NCBI GenBank assembly: GCA_033439265.1
Contig: JAVTVX010000016.1
Location: forward strand, 19,080,701-19,144,700
Origin: Dillenia suffruticosa
Lineage: Eukaryota > Streptophyta > Magnoliopsida > Dilleniales > Dilleniaceae
Direction of reading: 5' to 3'
Length of the DNA stretch: 64,000 nt
The translations under genes and the position numbers were made by a program. Below, piece by piece: positions 50,565 through 63,398 of this stretch. Under the pieces are notes generated by a model. That model saw only the letters and a list, made by a program, of their open reading frames with translations. It was not told where the DNA came from and searched no databases. Within the stretch, counting starts at the first letter, position 1. Each line of letters opens with the position of its first letter.

Positions 50565-52916
50565 CCTCCAAGTTCTACCACTTCAGACTCTATCAACTCA
50601 TACAGTGTGAGAAATTCCTCCTAATATTTATAAATAGGGTTAAAGCAATATAAATTTTGCAACCCCATATAACCAAATCAAGAGAGAACCCAATCATCAA
50701 CCAATTGCTAGAAGAGTCAATGGTGATATGGAGAGCCAAACAGAGTCTTAAAAATTAGTATAATCAAAACAACCTAGTCATGTGACATGGAAGGCTTATT
50801 TGAGATCTTGGTATGACAAGTTCAGCTAATTTGACTGATTTGAAACAATTATCTAGAGAGAAAATCAACTAAAACAATAGCATTAAGTGACCACATGAAA
50901 GCCCATCAGCAACCTTCGAAGATTATGTTATGCCAGCGGCCAATTTCACATAATCTGGTAAAGCATTATCTGTGTTACCATCCTCAGCATACATATTTAA
51001 TCAGCCCATACCTAATGAGTCTTGAATATTCTGAAAACCTAGAAATACAGGAACTACTACTTCTCAAACCTAGCATGGCACACTGAATTACCATAGATAC
51101 TGAGAAATCAGTAAACAAATAAACAGATGAACCCAGCGTCTCTCCCATTGAAGAGAAAACCTATATAAACAAAGGTCCTCAACATAATTAAGCTAAGTAA
51201 CATCGGCATATTCCAAACCAGAGCAAGACCATGTTGTATTAAATTAAATATCCATGCATCTTTAAAAATCGCAAGATTAACAATCATACGGTACAACCTG
51301 AAACCCTACGAACACAAGCTGTTATGAGCAGATAGCGGCATACTGCAGTCCAAAACTAGGTCTTCTTTGCACTTAAATCATAACTTCCAAATCTCAATTG
51401 GATAAGACTTGAAACCATTGTTTTCAAGTAAAAAATTGGCCTCGTAAAGCAACTAGTAGGAGTAGCTCACACAAGACCATCTCTTTGATTCAGCTCTTTC
51501 AAGAACTGTCCTCCTAAAATATATTCAGGCTAAGATCATTATATTCTTCATTCTCATACTTGTCACATAAAACAGATAAGGGAAGAAACATATTTAATGA
51601 GATGCCACTTGTATACACAATGGTAGGGTATCCACAAAAGATCTTCCAGTAAAATATACATGTTTAAAACAACTAAACCACAAGCCCACATCCCCCAGCT
51701 GTGCGGAGCTAACCTCCTCTACAATGATCAAAGAAGTGTTCATCAGAATCACACCAAGGCAATTAACCTTAATCATAAGGCAAACCAAGCTCCAGTAAGC
51801 AGCTTGATGGTAAGTACATTTTAACTAAAATGATAATAACCTCTTAAAATGGCAGATCACCTTTAACAAAGTTCAGTCCTAAATTATCAACAAAAATGTC
51901 TAACCACATTCCAAAGAATATAATTTACATGTATTTTCCCCACAACCAGTAAAGACAGATCTTATATTCATTAAACAACATAAAATCTTCAGCCTAAGAT
52001 CAACTATATATTCCCAAATGATCAAAGTATAAAGCCATAGACTGAACGTAGCAACATTGAGCTGTAGGCTAGACCTCTATAAAACCTTCAAGTGCAGACT
52101 CAAAAACTAATGTCACCAAATCCTTGCTTCATAATTGAATATTATTCGTTCAATGCTTCCAGCAATTAGAAATCCAAATAAAAGATTTTCTCCCAAATAA
52201 AATAATTCATAACCCATCATGTCTCACATACTCCATCCGATCAAACCTCAACATAAAACCCTAAATGTCAAGAGGAAAACATCGGAACTAATGCCATCCA
52301 ACCCCTTTCAACATGGTTCATTTTTACTAATATCAGGCTTCCAATAATTAGAAACCCAAGCGGTAGTTGAAAAAATTTCCACACAATATTCACATACCGC
52401 ACAGAATCATACTTAAACACAAGCAAAACCCTAAAATTCTCTAAACTACGAAAACAAAATTTTCAACACAACTAGGGATTAGGACAAAAAACCTTGCAAA
52501 AAACAGCCGAACCACCAACTAAAATAACCCAACATCCATTAAAATTTGCAAACAACACATAATAGAACCCTAAACCTAAAAAAGCAAAAATAGGGATTAG
52601 CACAACAAACCTGCCACAAAAGAGCAGACCCATTCTTCTGCTCAGCTTCATCAACCTCAAGCTTCAACGTAGGAGGCAAAGATTGTCTTCCACTGTCAGG
52701 AAAAGTGACGACATCTGGCTTCTTCTGATCTTCCTTCTCAGCAACATGTCTTACTGTTTTTGACTCTTCCACAACAACAATCTTTTCCTGGTTTTTGGGT
52801 TGTGGAAATGGGAATTTGAAGTTTGAGAGGAAGGAGAGAAAAGGGTTTTGTGGGTTCGCTGGCTTTTCTTCTTTGGTCACAGCGATGGTTACTGCTTTGG
52901 TCTCGGTATCTGCCAT
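49146..52916 (-). CDS. Small plant protein with C-terminal hydrophobic segment, 139 aa, two exons
   Basis: Exon 1 (52611-52916) starts at the ATG at 52916 and exon 2 (49146-49259) ends with TAG. The 3351-bp intron has GT/AG ends and falls in phase 0. The N-terminal two thirds is charged and Pro/Lys-rich, with a short aromatic patch (FLSFLSNFKFPFPQPK). The junction joins GSALLWQ to VYALGGFLLLQWAWAKWNQ, a stretch of about 15-18 hydrophobic residues that could be a membrane anchor near the C-terminus, followed by an acidic, Pro-rich tail (SPPDDEQPPPTDD). I do not recognise a named domain. By position next to the trihelix-UMPK gene it may correspond to the hypoxia-responsive small protein gene At3g10020 (HUP26), recalled as the neighbour of At3g10030; sequence identity was not checked. 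No sign of decay. Confidence 0.82.
49461..50012. repeat. 286-bp tandem duplication inside the intron of the 139-aa protein gene
   Basis: A unit from about 49461 is repeated from about 49747 in the same orientation (for example 'cctagaaaaagcaaaacaac' at 49491 and 49777). Over 200 bp are nearly identical, so the duplication is fairly recent. Confidence 0.9.
50520..50563. repeat. (GA)n microsatellite
   Basis: A GA tract of about 22 units with one early interruption, inside the large intron of the 139-aa protein gene. Confidence 0.9.
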
Positions 52917-53049
52917 TGATGCAGAGATTGAGGAAGGAGGGTTGTTTGATTTTTAAAATGGTTTCGGGTATGGTTTTGACGGAGAATACGGAGGGAAGAT
53001 TTATGGGTACGGTGCAGTTTGGAGCCTAGTGGGTTCGGGAAGTGTCCAG

Positions 53050-53671
53050 TGTTGGGCAATTCATTCATGAATTCTTTGCGAGGTTTGTTTAACAAGCACT
53101 ATTTCGCATTTTACGGTTTTGGAAATTCCTATTTTTGTTTTGGCGGCTGGATTTACGGATTGTCACTAAATTCTTATGGTTTTTCAAATTCTGCCACTTT
53201 ATTTCTTTCTGTTACTATTTTACCCACTCTAATTTACCTTATTTAAATTTTCACCCAATTTTTACATTTACAAAAACAACCACGTGAAAGTAAGGTGATA
53301 GAAAATTGATTAAAAAAAAAACAACTGAAATAAATCGGTGGATAAAGTGAGAATTTGCAAGTACAGAGAGCAGAGTAGCAATTTTAAAACATCAAAGGAT
53401 TTAGTGAAAATCCTAAAATCGCAAGGAGTTAAGTGTTTTTTTTTTCTTTTTTACTTGTAGTGTCAATTGGGTGTGCTAAATTTATATTACTATTAAAAAG
53501 TATAATTAATAATGATTTTATTTTTTAGATTTTTATTTTTATATTTTCATACTTATAATAATAGGTATTTTATAAGTATTTAATCTATTTATAATAATAA
53601 ATCGAATACAAATTTATTTTTTTTACATTGCTTGCATGTTTAATTTCTTAGATAATAATTTTAATTTATTC
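53050..53671. other. Upstream region of the 139-aa protein gene
   Basis: It holds the leader and promoter of the minus-strand gene on the left, then AT-rich intergenic DNA. I see no clear TATA box or other gene. Confidence 0.4.
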
Positions 53672-54340
53672 TGTTAAAATATATTATATATCAAAATCAA
53701 ATCAATTGACGTTTCTTATTTTTATGTTTCCATATTTGTAATACTATATTTCTATACTTGTGACTATAGGTTTATATATATATATATATATATCCAACTT
53801 ATTTAATATTTTAATTGGAACAAGAAAGTATTAGCTTCGTGCTATTATTATTATTATTCTCCTTCTTTAACATGTCATTAGAGTCATATTCATATATTTT
53901 CTAACTTTGTATCATAATTTTTGACTTCTATATCTTTAAATATTTCTTTTAGTTTAGTATCAGAATTATATTCAAAATTATTTTTATTATGACGTCAGAG
54001 ACAGAATCAAAATCCACATTCAAAGTCAAAGTCAATCCATTCAAAAAAACTACATGTTGCAAAAACACTCATAGAATTTTATATGCTCTTCTAAATTCTC
54101 TTTCAAATTCAAGTAGATTTAATTCTACCACATTGACTTTGAAAAGAAAATGTTAGAATATTTTAGATATCAAAATTAAATCAATTATTGTTTTGATTTT
54201 GAAAATATTTAACTTTCTATATTTTTATATTTTTATATTTTTATATTTGTGATTATGGATTTTTTATATAAACTCAATTTATTATAATATTTTAATTAAA
54301 ATAATAGAGTATTAACTTTCATATTATTATTATTGTTTTA
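53672..54340 (+). mobile_element. TRIM-like (Copia-type PBS) element, fossil pair 1
   Basis: Two diverged terminal repeats, about 53672-53872 and 54151-54340, share 'tgttaraatat', 'tatcaaaattaaatcaat' and a common AT-rich body. Each is followed by a decayed copy of the TGGTATCAGAGC-type primer site (for example 'tggtattagagtc' at 54341). The interval between them is about 280 bp and non-coding. Size and layout fit TRIM elements (small non-autonomous LTR elements). It is old and heavily diverged. Confidence 0.55.
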
Positions 54341-55119
54341 TGGTATTAGAGTCATATTCATTTATCTTTTAAATTGGTATCAAAGTTTTTAACCTTATCT
54401 TCATATTTTTCTTTTTTTTTTTTTCATTTGGTATTGAAGCCATATTTATTTTTATCGTATTCTATTAATATAAGAGGGTTTTTCCAAACGAGACTATTAG
54501 GTGAAAGAGTTACACATATTCCAATTTGTATAACACAAACTAATTAAACCTATAACATGAATAAAAAATACAAAATATGTTACTATTACTAGATTAAACT
54601 TATAAAAGACCAACAAATAATCTCCCTACAGAATTTAGATTTTGAAATGATCATTTGAGATGTTGTTTGAGTTGAATCTTTTGTTCTTTTTGTTGTTTTG
54701 TGTGGGGCTTGTGAGCTTGAGAAGTGTCCGTTTTTAATTTAGTAATTTATAAAAGGATTTGCAACTATATATTGTTTTGGTGATTTATAGTTTTGAAATT
54801 GCCTTTTTTGGGTGCATATGTTGTGTTTATTTCATTATGCTTTATATTTGCACATGTTTGGCATTAACTTTGTTTAATTTTTCAATTGGGAAAAGATGTT
54901 TGAAACAAAATTCACAAAGAAGGATGGTGAATGTTTTAAAATTAGTAAGGTATTTGATCTTAAGGACCAGTCCTGTCCTTCCCCATGAAATCAAGTAGAA
55001 TGGAAAAAGGAAACAAAAGTTAAGGTTTCACTTTTGGCTTAGAGGAAAAGGAAAAGAAAAGTGGTGGAGAAGCAATGAATTCCAAGATTTCCCTTTTATC
55101 TTGTTTAAAGGGAGATTAA

Positions 55120-55909
55120 GGGGATGTTTGGTGAAAGGGTATGGGAATGGGGAATGGAAATGAAATCCAAAACTGATATTTGGGTTAACACTACGAATGA
55201 AAATTTTGAAATTAATTTTAAAAATATGGAAATCCATGAAATCCAAGTAAATTGGTGGATTTCATTCAAACTCACGTCTAATTCCCAAATAAATATTTTA
55301 TTTCCTAACATTACCCATTACTCTCCACACTTCATGCTTTCTCTGTCTTCTCATATTCTCCTCTCTCTCTCTGGATCTCTCCCCCCTCAAGCTAGGGTTT
55401 CAAAGTCTCCAATAAAATCTGGTAAAATAATTTTCTCTCTCAGAAATTTTTTGTCTCATAACTCTCTCTATTGTTTTGTAGACCCAAAAAATTCAAAATT
55501 TCACATTTCATCTTCTTTGAATTTTAACTCTCTCCCATTGGTTTTGTTAGGATTTTGTTAAAGGTATGATTAAAGGCGGTAGCAACTTAGCCCCAAATCC
55601 GCCCTTTTTTTCTTTCTTCCAAACTCAAAATTGCAGATGTTGTTTAAATAATTATTTCTCTTAAAATAATTTCATATAATATTTTAATACAGTTTATTTT
55701 AAGTTATTAATTTTTTTATTATATATAAGAGTAGGAATAAAATTAAAAAATCATGAATTTTCATTCCGAAAGAATCAGTCAGTCAAATATTATATATAGT
55801 ATTGATACACATTCTAGAGTATTGAACCAAACAGATGAACTGAAATAATTCTATTTATTCAGAATTTATGATTTTGATTATGATTTCCAAAATTGAACCA
55901 AACGCCTCC
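55120..55909. mobile_element. Harbinger/Tourist-type non-autonomous element
   Basis: The left end GGGGATGTTTGGT and the reverse complement of the right end (GGAGGCGTTTGGT) form a 13-bp imperfect terminal inverted repeat, flanked by perfect TAA target duplications at 55117-55119 and 55910-55912. This is the PIF-Harbinger 3-bp signature. The 790-bp interior has no transposase; an open frame of 145 codons in it (55124-55561) starts inside the terminal repeat and has no protein-like features. Confidence 0.72.
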
Positions 55910-55912
55910 TAA

Positions 55913-56614
55913 GTTAATAAGGTCTCCTACTTACAAAGTCCTTCAACCTTGGAAGATAGAATATAGAGTTTTTTGGGGATAAACATCGGGTATTCAATAA
56001 ATTACTTTGATTTTTACTAAATTTGATTTGAGTCATTTGAATCTTTTAGAGAAATTACTTTGATTCTTATTAAATTTGATTTGAGTCATTTGAATCTTTA
56101 AGAGTCAAAACTTTCTTGATCTCTATTTTTTCTATATATGAGATTTGAATTCGAGATTTTACTTTTAAGTGCATAAAAACTCAGTCATTGACAAACTAGA
56201 ATATACACAACTTCTATGGCTAAGAAATCGTATACACGAGAAAGAAAAATATATAGTATTATAGTATTTAATTAGCAACGCTAAGTAAAATATCAATGAA
56301 TTTTAAATATTTTCTTTTTCAATATCAATGAGAATTTTAATCATTATTTTATATATGTACCTATAAAATGGGTAAAATAATAAAATTTTAAGCTCAAAAT
56401 CTCTATATTGTATAAAAGTTTATACTTTGAATTTTTGTCTAAAAATATTGCATCTTCCGATTTGTTTTGAATTCAAGTAAAACAATAAAGACTCTCTTTT
56501 TTTTTTTATTACAATAGATATTCAAACTATTAATTTTTTTTAAAATACCGATTTACCAAACTTATACAAAAACGTAATTAATTATAACTTTCTACTTAAT
56601 AATAATGTCTTATA
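55913..56614. other. AT-rich intergenic DNA
   Basis: No coding frame. A local repeat is seen: about 50 bp at 56002-56046 recurs at 56050-56096 (both with 'aaatttgatttgagtcattt'). Confidence 0.5.
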
Positions 56615-56800
56615 TTTTTTTTTGTCCTTGACCTCCTGGTGTCCGAAACTTCGCTCCGATTAATCCAAATCGATCGGACTGTCGGGTCTTTTATAGAAGG
56701 AAAGATCTCTCAAAATAGTCATTTTCGTTCCCAATGAGGTTCGAACCCGAGTGCTTATTTAAGAGACACAGAGTTTTTCTCACTGTGCCGACTAACCTTT
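56615..56800 (-). mobile_element. tRNA-derived SINE with A-tail
   Basis: On the minus strand it begins AAAGGTTAGTCGGCACAGTG (box A region), has GGGTTCGAACCT (box B), a body with 'ttgagagatctttccttc' and 'agacccgacagtccgatc', and ends in a nine-base A-tail. ATAATGT occurs at 56602-56608 and 56804-56810, near both ends, and may be the target duplication. The body is shared with the SINE at 37751-37939. Confidence 0.7.
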
Positions 56801-57539
56801 CATATAATGTTGTGCCAATAGAACTTTCTGGTTCTGATCAATTATTATTAGCTATCAATAATTGATCAAATGCCATGGACATTGATTCGAGCAAATATTT
56901 TTGTGGATTCGAGCAGAAACTGATTTATTGGGGTAACCAACATTGGCACCGTTAAGGTTTTTGAAAAGGCTAAAGGTAGATAGAATACCATCAAAGGAGC
57001 GATGCAGTGATAACCACCACCTTTAAGATAAAGTGTTTTAAGAGAAGGACTTGATATGAGTTGTTAATAAATTATAATTCAATTAATATTTTTTTTAATA
57101 GATTTTAAATTCTAATCTCTTTTATATATATATATATATATATAAATATAAATGTAAGTAGCAGGAGAAAAAACAAAAATGCTCCTTGCCCTTTCTCATC
57201 CAGATTTCAAAATTGTTACTTTAATTACTGCAAAGGAGAAACCTATCATTTCAAAAATAGTAATGGCCCTACTCTTATCCCACATTTTTGCCTAACTCTA
57301 TTTTTGACCAGCGTTAGGAGTCAGACTAGTTAATAGCCTTTCATTTTAATTTAATTCATGTAAATCATATGACATTTAGAAGAGAGTCATCCCGTGTTAC
57401 AAAATATTCTATTAAACATATAAATTTTGACAAGTAGTTTATATAATAAAAACTATTAAAATAATATTAATAGAACTTGTGATCAAATTTTGTTTACAGC
57501 AAAATTGAGGGTCTTTGAACACTAAAAGAGCTACCTTTT

Positions 57540-57768
57540 ATGGTTTTCACCCCTAGTATTTGGTTTTATCGAATTAATCTGGTTCAAGTATTGTATGACC
57601 TATTTTAGGAGTTGGCTCTTTTGATTTTATCGAACTAATCTGGTTTAAGTATTGCATGACCTATTTTAGGGGTTGGCTTTTCTAAATTTTTTTTCGTCAT
57701 TCTCAGGATTCGAACTCAAAATTTTTGATTGAAATGATAAAATATCTGACCACTCAATTCCAAGAAAT
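57540..57768 (-). mobile_element. tRNA-derived SINE with an internal duplication
   Basis: The minus-strand head has box B GAGTTCGAATCC (at about 57709-57720). The body contains a block of about 60 bp present twice in tandem (57560-57618 and 57619-57678; 'acctattttagg' in both). The same body block is recognisable in the SINE at 59087-59268. Ends are not exact. Confidence 0.55.
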
Positions 57769-57914
57769 TTGGTATGAAAAAGCTACCCCATGCTATTGTT
57801 ATATAGAAATGAACAAGGAGTGGGAAAAAACTCATATGGATATGAAAAAAGTTTATATTTTTCAATATTTTTGGTACAACTCTTTCTTCACATTTTTAGA
57901 AAATATCCTATATT

Positions 57915-58627
57915 TTGAGAATATTTTAAAAAAATATTATATATCAAAATCAAGTATTTGATTTTTTTTATTTCTATATCTATAATATTTATTTTTATAT
58001 TTATAGCAATAAATTTTTTTATATAAACTCAATATATTATAATATTTTATTAAAATAATAAAACGTTGGGATTCATATTATTATATTATTCTTCATATTT
58101 AATATGGTATCTAAATTATATTCATATATCTTTTCATATGGTATTAGAATCATTTCAAATTTTCTTTTATTATGGTATCAGAGTCTTCTTCACGCGCTTC
58201 CAGAAAACCACTAATCCGTTTTGGAAAAAGCTGCTCTTAAATATACACCCACACGTGCCTCTAAAAGATTTGTGGTCTGTTTTTGGAAAAAATTGTTTTC
58301 AAGTTTGCAAAAATATGTTTTCAACCGGTCAGTGTACACTTATCATATCTTTTAAACCCAACTAATTTTTATTTTATGATATTAAATTTGAAGAATCTTA
58401 GAAAATATCGTATGTTTTGAAAATATTTAGAAAATATTATTTACTAAAATTAAATCAGTTATTGATTTGATTTTGAAAATATTTTATTTTTATTAATGAT
58501 ATATTTATAATATTTATTTCTATATTTAAAATAATGAATTTTCTATATAAATCAATATACTATAGTATTTCATTAAACTAATGGAGCATTAGTGTTGATA
58601 TTATTATATTATTTTTCATCTTTAATA
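57915..58627 (+). mobile_element. TRIM-like element, fossil pair 2
   Basis: Terminal repeats at about 57915-58103 and 58427-58627 are related to each other and to those of pair 1 (53672-54340). Decayed TGGTATCAGA-type primer sites follow, the best at about 58175 ('tggtatcagagtc'). The spacing of about 510 bp between repeat starts is close to that of pair 1. Old and non-coding. Confidence 0.5.
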
Positions 58628-59086
58628 TCGTATTAAAGGTATATTCATATATCTTTTAATATAGTATTAGAATCATGTTTAAATTTTCTTTTATTATTCT
58701 CTAAAAAAGAAAAATAAATAAAAATAATTCGACTAAAAATATTTATTTTCAAATTATTACTTTTCTATCACAGTTTATCTCATTGTGATCATCCTTATTT
58801 TGTATTATATTACACTACATCCACTCTCAAGCAGAATTAAGGCAATCCCCAAAGTATGATTGTTCATTTACCTGATATTTTGAGTTCAATCGAAGTAATG
58901 GCAAAGGTTTTTTTTTTTTTTTTAAATAATAATAGGAATTATGTTTTACTGATAGACTTATGCTTAAAAATATTATTAAGGAATACCCAACATACACGTC
59001 TGGGCTGTAGTTTTAGCGGTCCTAGCGGTCCGCCCAATCTCCTCGATCACTTGGTGATTGGGTCATACCCAAAAGAGGTTCGGAAT

Positions 59087-59268
59087 CTTTTTTTTTACTT
59101 TTTTTTTATTTCATCACCATTATTCGAATTTTATTCAATTAATTCAATTCAAATATTATGTGATCCATTTTAAGGATTGACTCTCTCAAATCCTTTTTTA
59201 TCATTTCTAAGATTTGAACTTGAAATCTCTTATTAAGGGGATAGAGTGCTCGATCATTCAACCCAAAG
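59087..59268 (-). mobile_element. tRNA-derived SINE with A-tail
   Basis: The minus-strand head includes box B-like AAGTTCAAATCTT (about 59210-59222). The body matches the block duplicated at 57560-57678, and the + strand shows T-tracts at 59088-59109 (the A-tail). Flanks 'acccaaaagaggtt' and 'acccaaaggagttt' are similar and may be a decayed target duplication. Confidence 0.6.
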
Positions 59269-60150
59269 GAGTTTAATAATCTTTTCTTTCTTTTAATAAA
59301 CCATTAGTAAGGGTGAACATTATTCTATTAAAATTAAAAGAGAAAACCCATTTTTTTTGAACTATTTTTTATATTTCAGGTGGTTTATTTAGTTTTTTAT
59401 TTTGATTTTGAGTAAAATCAAGATTTAATTTAGTTATTTGAGTGATTATCAATTTTAATAAATTTTATTTTAATAAATTGAATTAATCAAAATAGTTAAA
59501 AATATATATTCATTTTAGATAATTTTTAATCATGTAAATATTAATGTAATATTATAAGTAAATATTAAAAGAGAAAAATAGTTTAAAGACTATTTTATTG
59601 AATGGGAAACTAATGTCCGTTACTTTTTTTTTTTATTTTAATTTTATAAACTATTAGTAGATTAGTAAATTAGTTTAAAAATTTCATATTTTGTTATTTT
59701 ATTTGAATTTTGAAGTTTTCAAAAACTATAATTATTAATAAATTTTAAAATTTAAAATTATAGTTTATATCCACACATTCATGTGAATAATATAAATTAT
59801 ATTTATATAAATAAAAATAGAAAATATCATTATTTAAATATTTTATAGAGATTTTAATAATTCGATTTAACTGAATTAACAATTTAATTTAGTCAAATAG
59901 AATTATCGATTTTTGATTTATTATATTAGGTTATACTTATAAAATTTATATAATCGAATTAATTTGATCATTTTGATAAGTTTTGATCGAATATTCACTC
60001 TTAATTATTATAAATAATTATATTAAATTAATTAAATTTATTTCGAATAGAATTTAAAACAAACCGTGCCAAATCTCCCCGTGGATATTTTTTTATACGG
60101 ACAAGGTACCGGGCCATGATAGCCCAAACTCATCCAGCGTCTCGTTTTCG
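59269..60150. other. AT-rich upstream region of the BED/hAT gene
   Basis: There is very AT-rich sequence without coding potential to about 60060. From about 60100 base composition shifts, marking the probable promoter and leader of the gene starting at 60236. A CT tract at 60206-60228 lies in the leader. Confidence 0.5.
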
Positions 60151-60235
60151 ATTCCTTTTTGCTTATTTCTCTTCTGCAAGGTTTTAGTCCAAAACTGTCT
60201 CTTTATCTCTCTCTCTCTCTCTCTCTCTCAGCGCT

Positions 60236-63200
60236 ATGCTGCCTCAAGAGTACGCGCCTATCAAATGCGAAATAGCCCAATCTCAAAGGTCAGTTGATTT
60301 CGAAATCCTCTTTATGTTCTTCATTAGGTCTTCTATTAGTAGAACTAGGACCGGTTCTTGGGTTCTATGATTTTTTGACATGCGTTAGTGAAGAATAAAC
60401 ATAGTCTTGTAATTTGAATTCATTCTGGGTCACCCCAAATCAGCAATTTCAGTTCTGAGCAGCTGGAAATTTTAGTCATCTGAAAAATTATCAATTCTTC
60501 TTCTGCAGTGTGAACTTAGAATTCTGTAAACCCTAGTTAAATTATCAGTTTCATATGCTGTGATTGGCATTTAGTTTCGGGGTAGGAGGTGTGAAATGAA
60601 ATTCTTTCTCATTTATGTTATTCTGTTTTCACTTTGGGTCTCTCTTCATAAAAACTCAGAACCTAATAGTTTAGCTAAGGCTAGAACATACATTTCGTGG
60701 AAGTCTTTCCCTAGCAGAGAGAGAGAGAGAGAGAGAGATCGAAATTCTAGATTTTGGCAGAAAATTGATTTGAGTTATAAACTTTGGCAACAGAAATATA
60801 AGCTCATCCAATAACATGCAAAATTTTAGGATTTGGGTCTTGGGAAACTTTGGATTTTGTTGCTTCATATATATACACGTAGATACATATTGTTTTATCT
60901 TGTCTTCCGAGGATCCTGTTTCATTGTTATAAAAGGTTCCTTCATTGTATTAATATTCAGAAGAATCCATATAATGTTAGGTTAGACTAAGCTTATTGCT
61001 TGTAGTTGCTTTATGCAGTTGCAGATGAACTGATGTTTCATAATGATTTGCATAATGTCTTCAACGTTAAAGGTGATGTGGTTGGTACCTGTAGTTATTT
61101 CTTATAGTTTTGCAATCAGGTTCGTAAATATGCATTGGGAAAGGACGTTGGATTGCATTGAAATTCATTTTCAACGAAAATATATTCTGGAAATTATTTT
61201 CTTGGCTATTCTCCTCTAAAATGTGATCTTTTATTTTCTGTTGTTTGCTTTACTTTGTAGAATGTCAATGGCAAGTTCATCTACCCCGGCAGATGCAGAG
61301 GATGGAGTCAATGAGTATGAAATTGTTAAGCGCCCAAGAAGAACTTCAAAGGTGTGGGAAGAGTTTGAGATGCTTGTGAAAGGAAATAAGGATGACTCCA
61401 AAGCTCAATGCAAGCATTGTAGGCTAATTTTTTCAGCCACTCCTAAAAATGGTACTTCACACTTGAAGCGGCATTTGGATAGATGTCCGAAACGTGTGAA
61501 TCATGACTTAGTTGTTGCCAGTGATATTGTCAACAATGGGGGTTCACCTTTGAGAAATTATAAGTTTGAGTTGGATGAGTGCCACAAAGCTTTAGCCATT
61601 TTTCTTGTGGATGGAATGCTTCCATTTACCACTGTTGAGTTACATGGCTTTAGGTATCTCATGCATGCCTTCAGCCCACAGTTTGCTGACACTAATAAAT
61701 CTATGGCAGAGAGAGATGTAATGGCATTATATGGGAGAGAAAGAGAAATTGTGAAAGATCTGTTGTTGAAAGCCCCAGGTCGAGTTAGCTTGACAATTGA
61801 TAGTTGGTTTTGTGAACACACACAAGAGGAGTATATGTGCATCACTGCGCATTGGACTGATGTTAACTGGAAACTGCTTAAAAGGGTGATTTGCTTCAAA
61901 GTCCTGCCAACTCCCTGTAGTGGAATCATTGCTGCTGATGAGGTGCTAATGTGTTTGGCTCAATGGAATATCGAGAACAAAATTTTTAGTATTACTTTGG
62001 ATGATGCTTCATATGGTGATGTTATGATCTCCTCATTGAAAAGACGATTCCTAGGGAAAAAGTTTCTTCATTGCGATGGAGTTTTATTTCAAGTTCGTTG
62101 TTGCAGTCATATTTTGAAACTTATTGTTAAAGCTAGTTTGGACCTTGTTGAAGGTATTGTCACTAAAATTCGTAGTGGGATTGTGTATTTCAAGAGGTCT
62201 TCTTCTAAAAGAAGAAAATTTTATGAGATTGCTGAAAAGAGCTTCCAATTGAATACAAAGAGAAAGCTGCGAATGGATATGCCTTTTAGGTGGGATTCCA
62301 CATTTGAAATGCTTGATTCTGCTCTTTATTATAAAGAAGTGTGGTGGCTATGGTGGGAGCAAGATAGAGGCTTCCAAAATTGCATTCTGTCTGATGAAGA
62401 GTGGGAAAAAGTAGCTCTTATTAATAGTTTCTTGAAGGTGTTCTATGATGTCACTTGCATATTGTTAAGCAGCAAGTATCCAGTTCCTAGTTTATATTTC
62501 AAAGGAATTTGGAAAATACATGCCAAATTGCAAGAATTGGCAAATGGTCCTCAAAATTTTTTGAGTGGGATGATTAAGGAGATGCATGAGAAATTTAATA
62601 GATATTGGTCTGAGCACAGCTTGATTTTGTCTTGTGCTGCGATACTGGATCCCCGCTTCAAGGTAAGATTTGTGGAGTATTGTCATTTCAAACTCTCTGG
62701 CGAAGGTGCACAAGAGATTGTTAAAAATGTTTTGCATACTATTCACAAGTTTCTAGATGAATATAAGAAAGAGTCATTGCCAACGCCTCATGCTGGAACC
62801 TCCTCCACCAATGCTAATGTTGGAAGTGGAAGCAGTTTTCTTGATGAGTTTGAAGACTATGCAAGATTCTTAAGTAAAAATTCGAGGCAACAAACTGACA
62901 AATCACAATTGGATTTATATTTGGAGGAGCCAAGTTATGATATCAATAGTGACATGGATGTTTTAGAATATTGGAGTAAATCTTCAATGAGATATCCCGA
63001 GCTATCGTTGCTTGCTCGAGACATTTTAACCATTCCAGTCTCTTCAATTTCACCAGAGTTTACTTTCAGTATTGGGAAGAAACTGATAAACCCTTGTCGG
63101 AGTACCCTCAAGTCGAAAATCATGCAAACTCTAGTATCTCTCCAAAATTGGGTATTTGCAGATGGCTCTCCATTAGGTATTTATGCTCGTTACTTGAAAT

Positions 63201-63398
63201 CTACAATAATGTTTTACATCCTCGATGTGCCTAAATATTGACTTTTCTTCTGATCTACTTTATTTTTCAGCAAATAAATTAGGCACATTGCAATCTCCTT
63301 ACTCAATAAGAATTATTGGATCACCACCCACTTGCCAAGAAGATGAATCATTTAGTTCAAGTGATGATGAAGATGATGATGATGATCAAGATGGTCAT
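60236..63398 (+). CDS. BED zinc-finger, hAT-dimerisation protein (DAYSLEEPER/RICESLEEPER type), probably domesticated; 3' end open
   Basis: The long exon (61261-63176) encodes a BED finger (CKHC...HLKRH), the hAT core (RWDSTFEML, AAILDPRFKVRFVEY) and the C-terminal dimerisation domain (LDLYLEEPSYD, YWSKSSMRYPELSLLARDIL, FSIGKKLINPCRSTLKSK). A basic KRPRRTSK precedes the finger. Upstream, an exon ending at 60288 (AAG|GTCAGT) opens in frame at ATG 60236 and joins at the acceptor ending 61260, adding MLPQEYAPIKCEIAQSQR. Otherwise the start is ATG 61262. Downstream, an in-phase intron (63177-63270) leads to exon 63271-63398, encoding an acidic tail (SFSSSDDEDDDDDQDGH) before a strong donor GTAAGT. 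Without that splice the frame stops at 63241. The total is at least 699 aa in the spliced form. No terminal inverted repeats were seen nearby, and introns plus an intact frame favour a host gene over a live transposon. DAYSLEEPER binds DNA and is needed for development. Confidence 0.8.

Noticed and set aside
55124-55561. 145-codon open frame on the + strand
   Set aside because: It starts inside the terminal repeat of a Harbinger-type element and has AT-driven composition without protein-like motifs.
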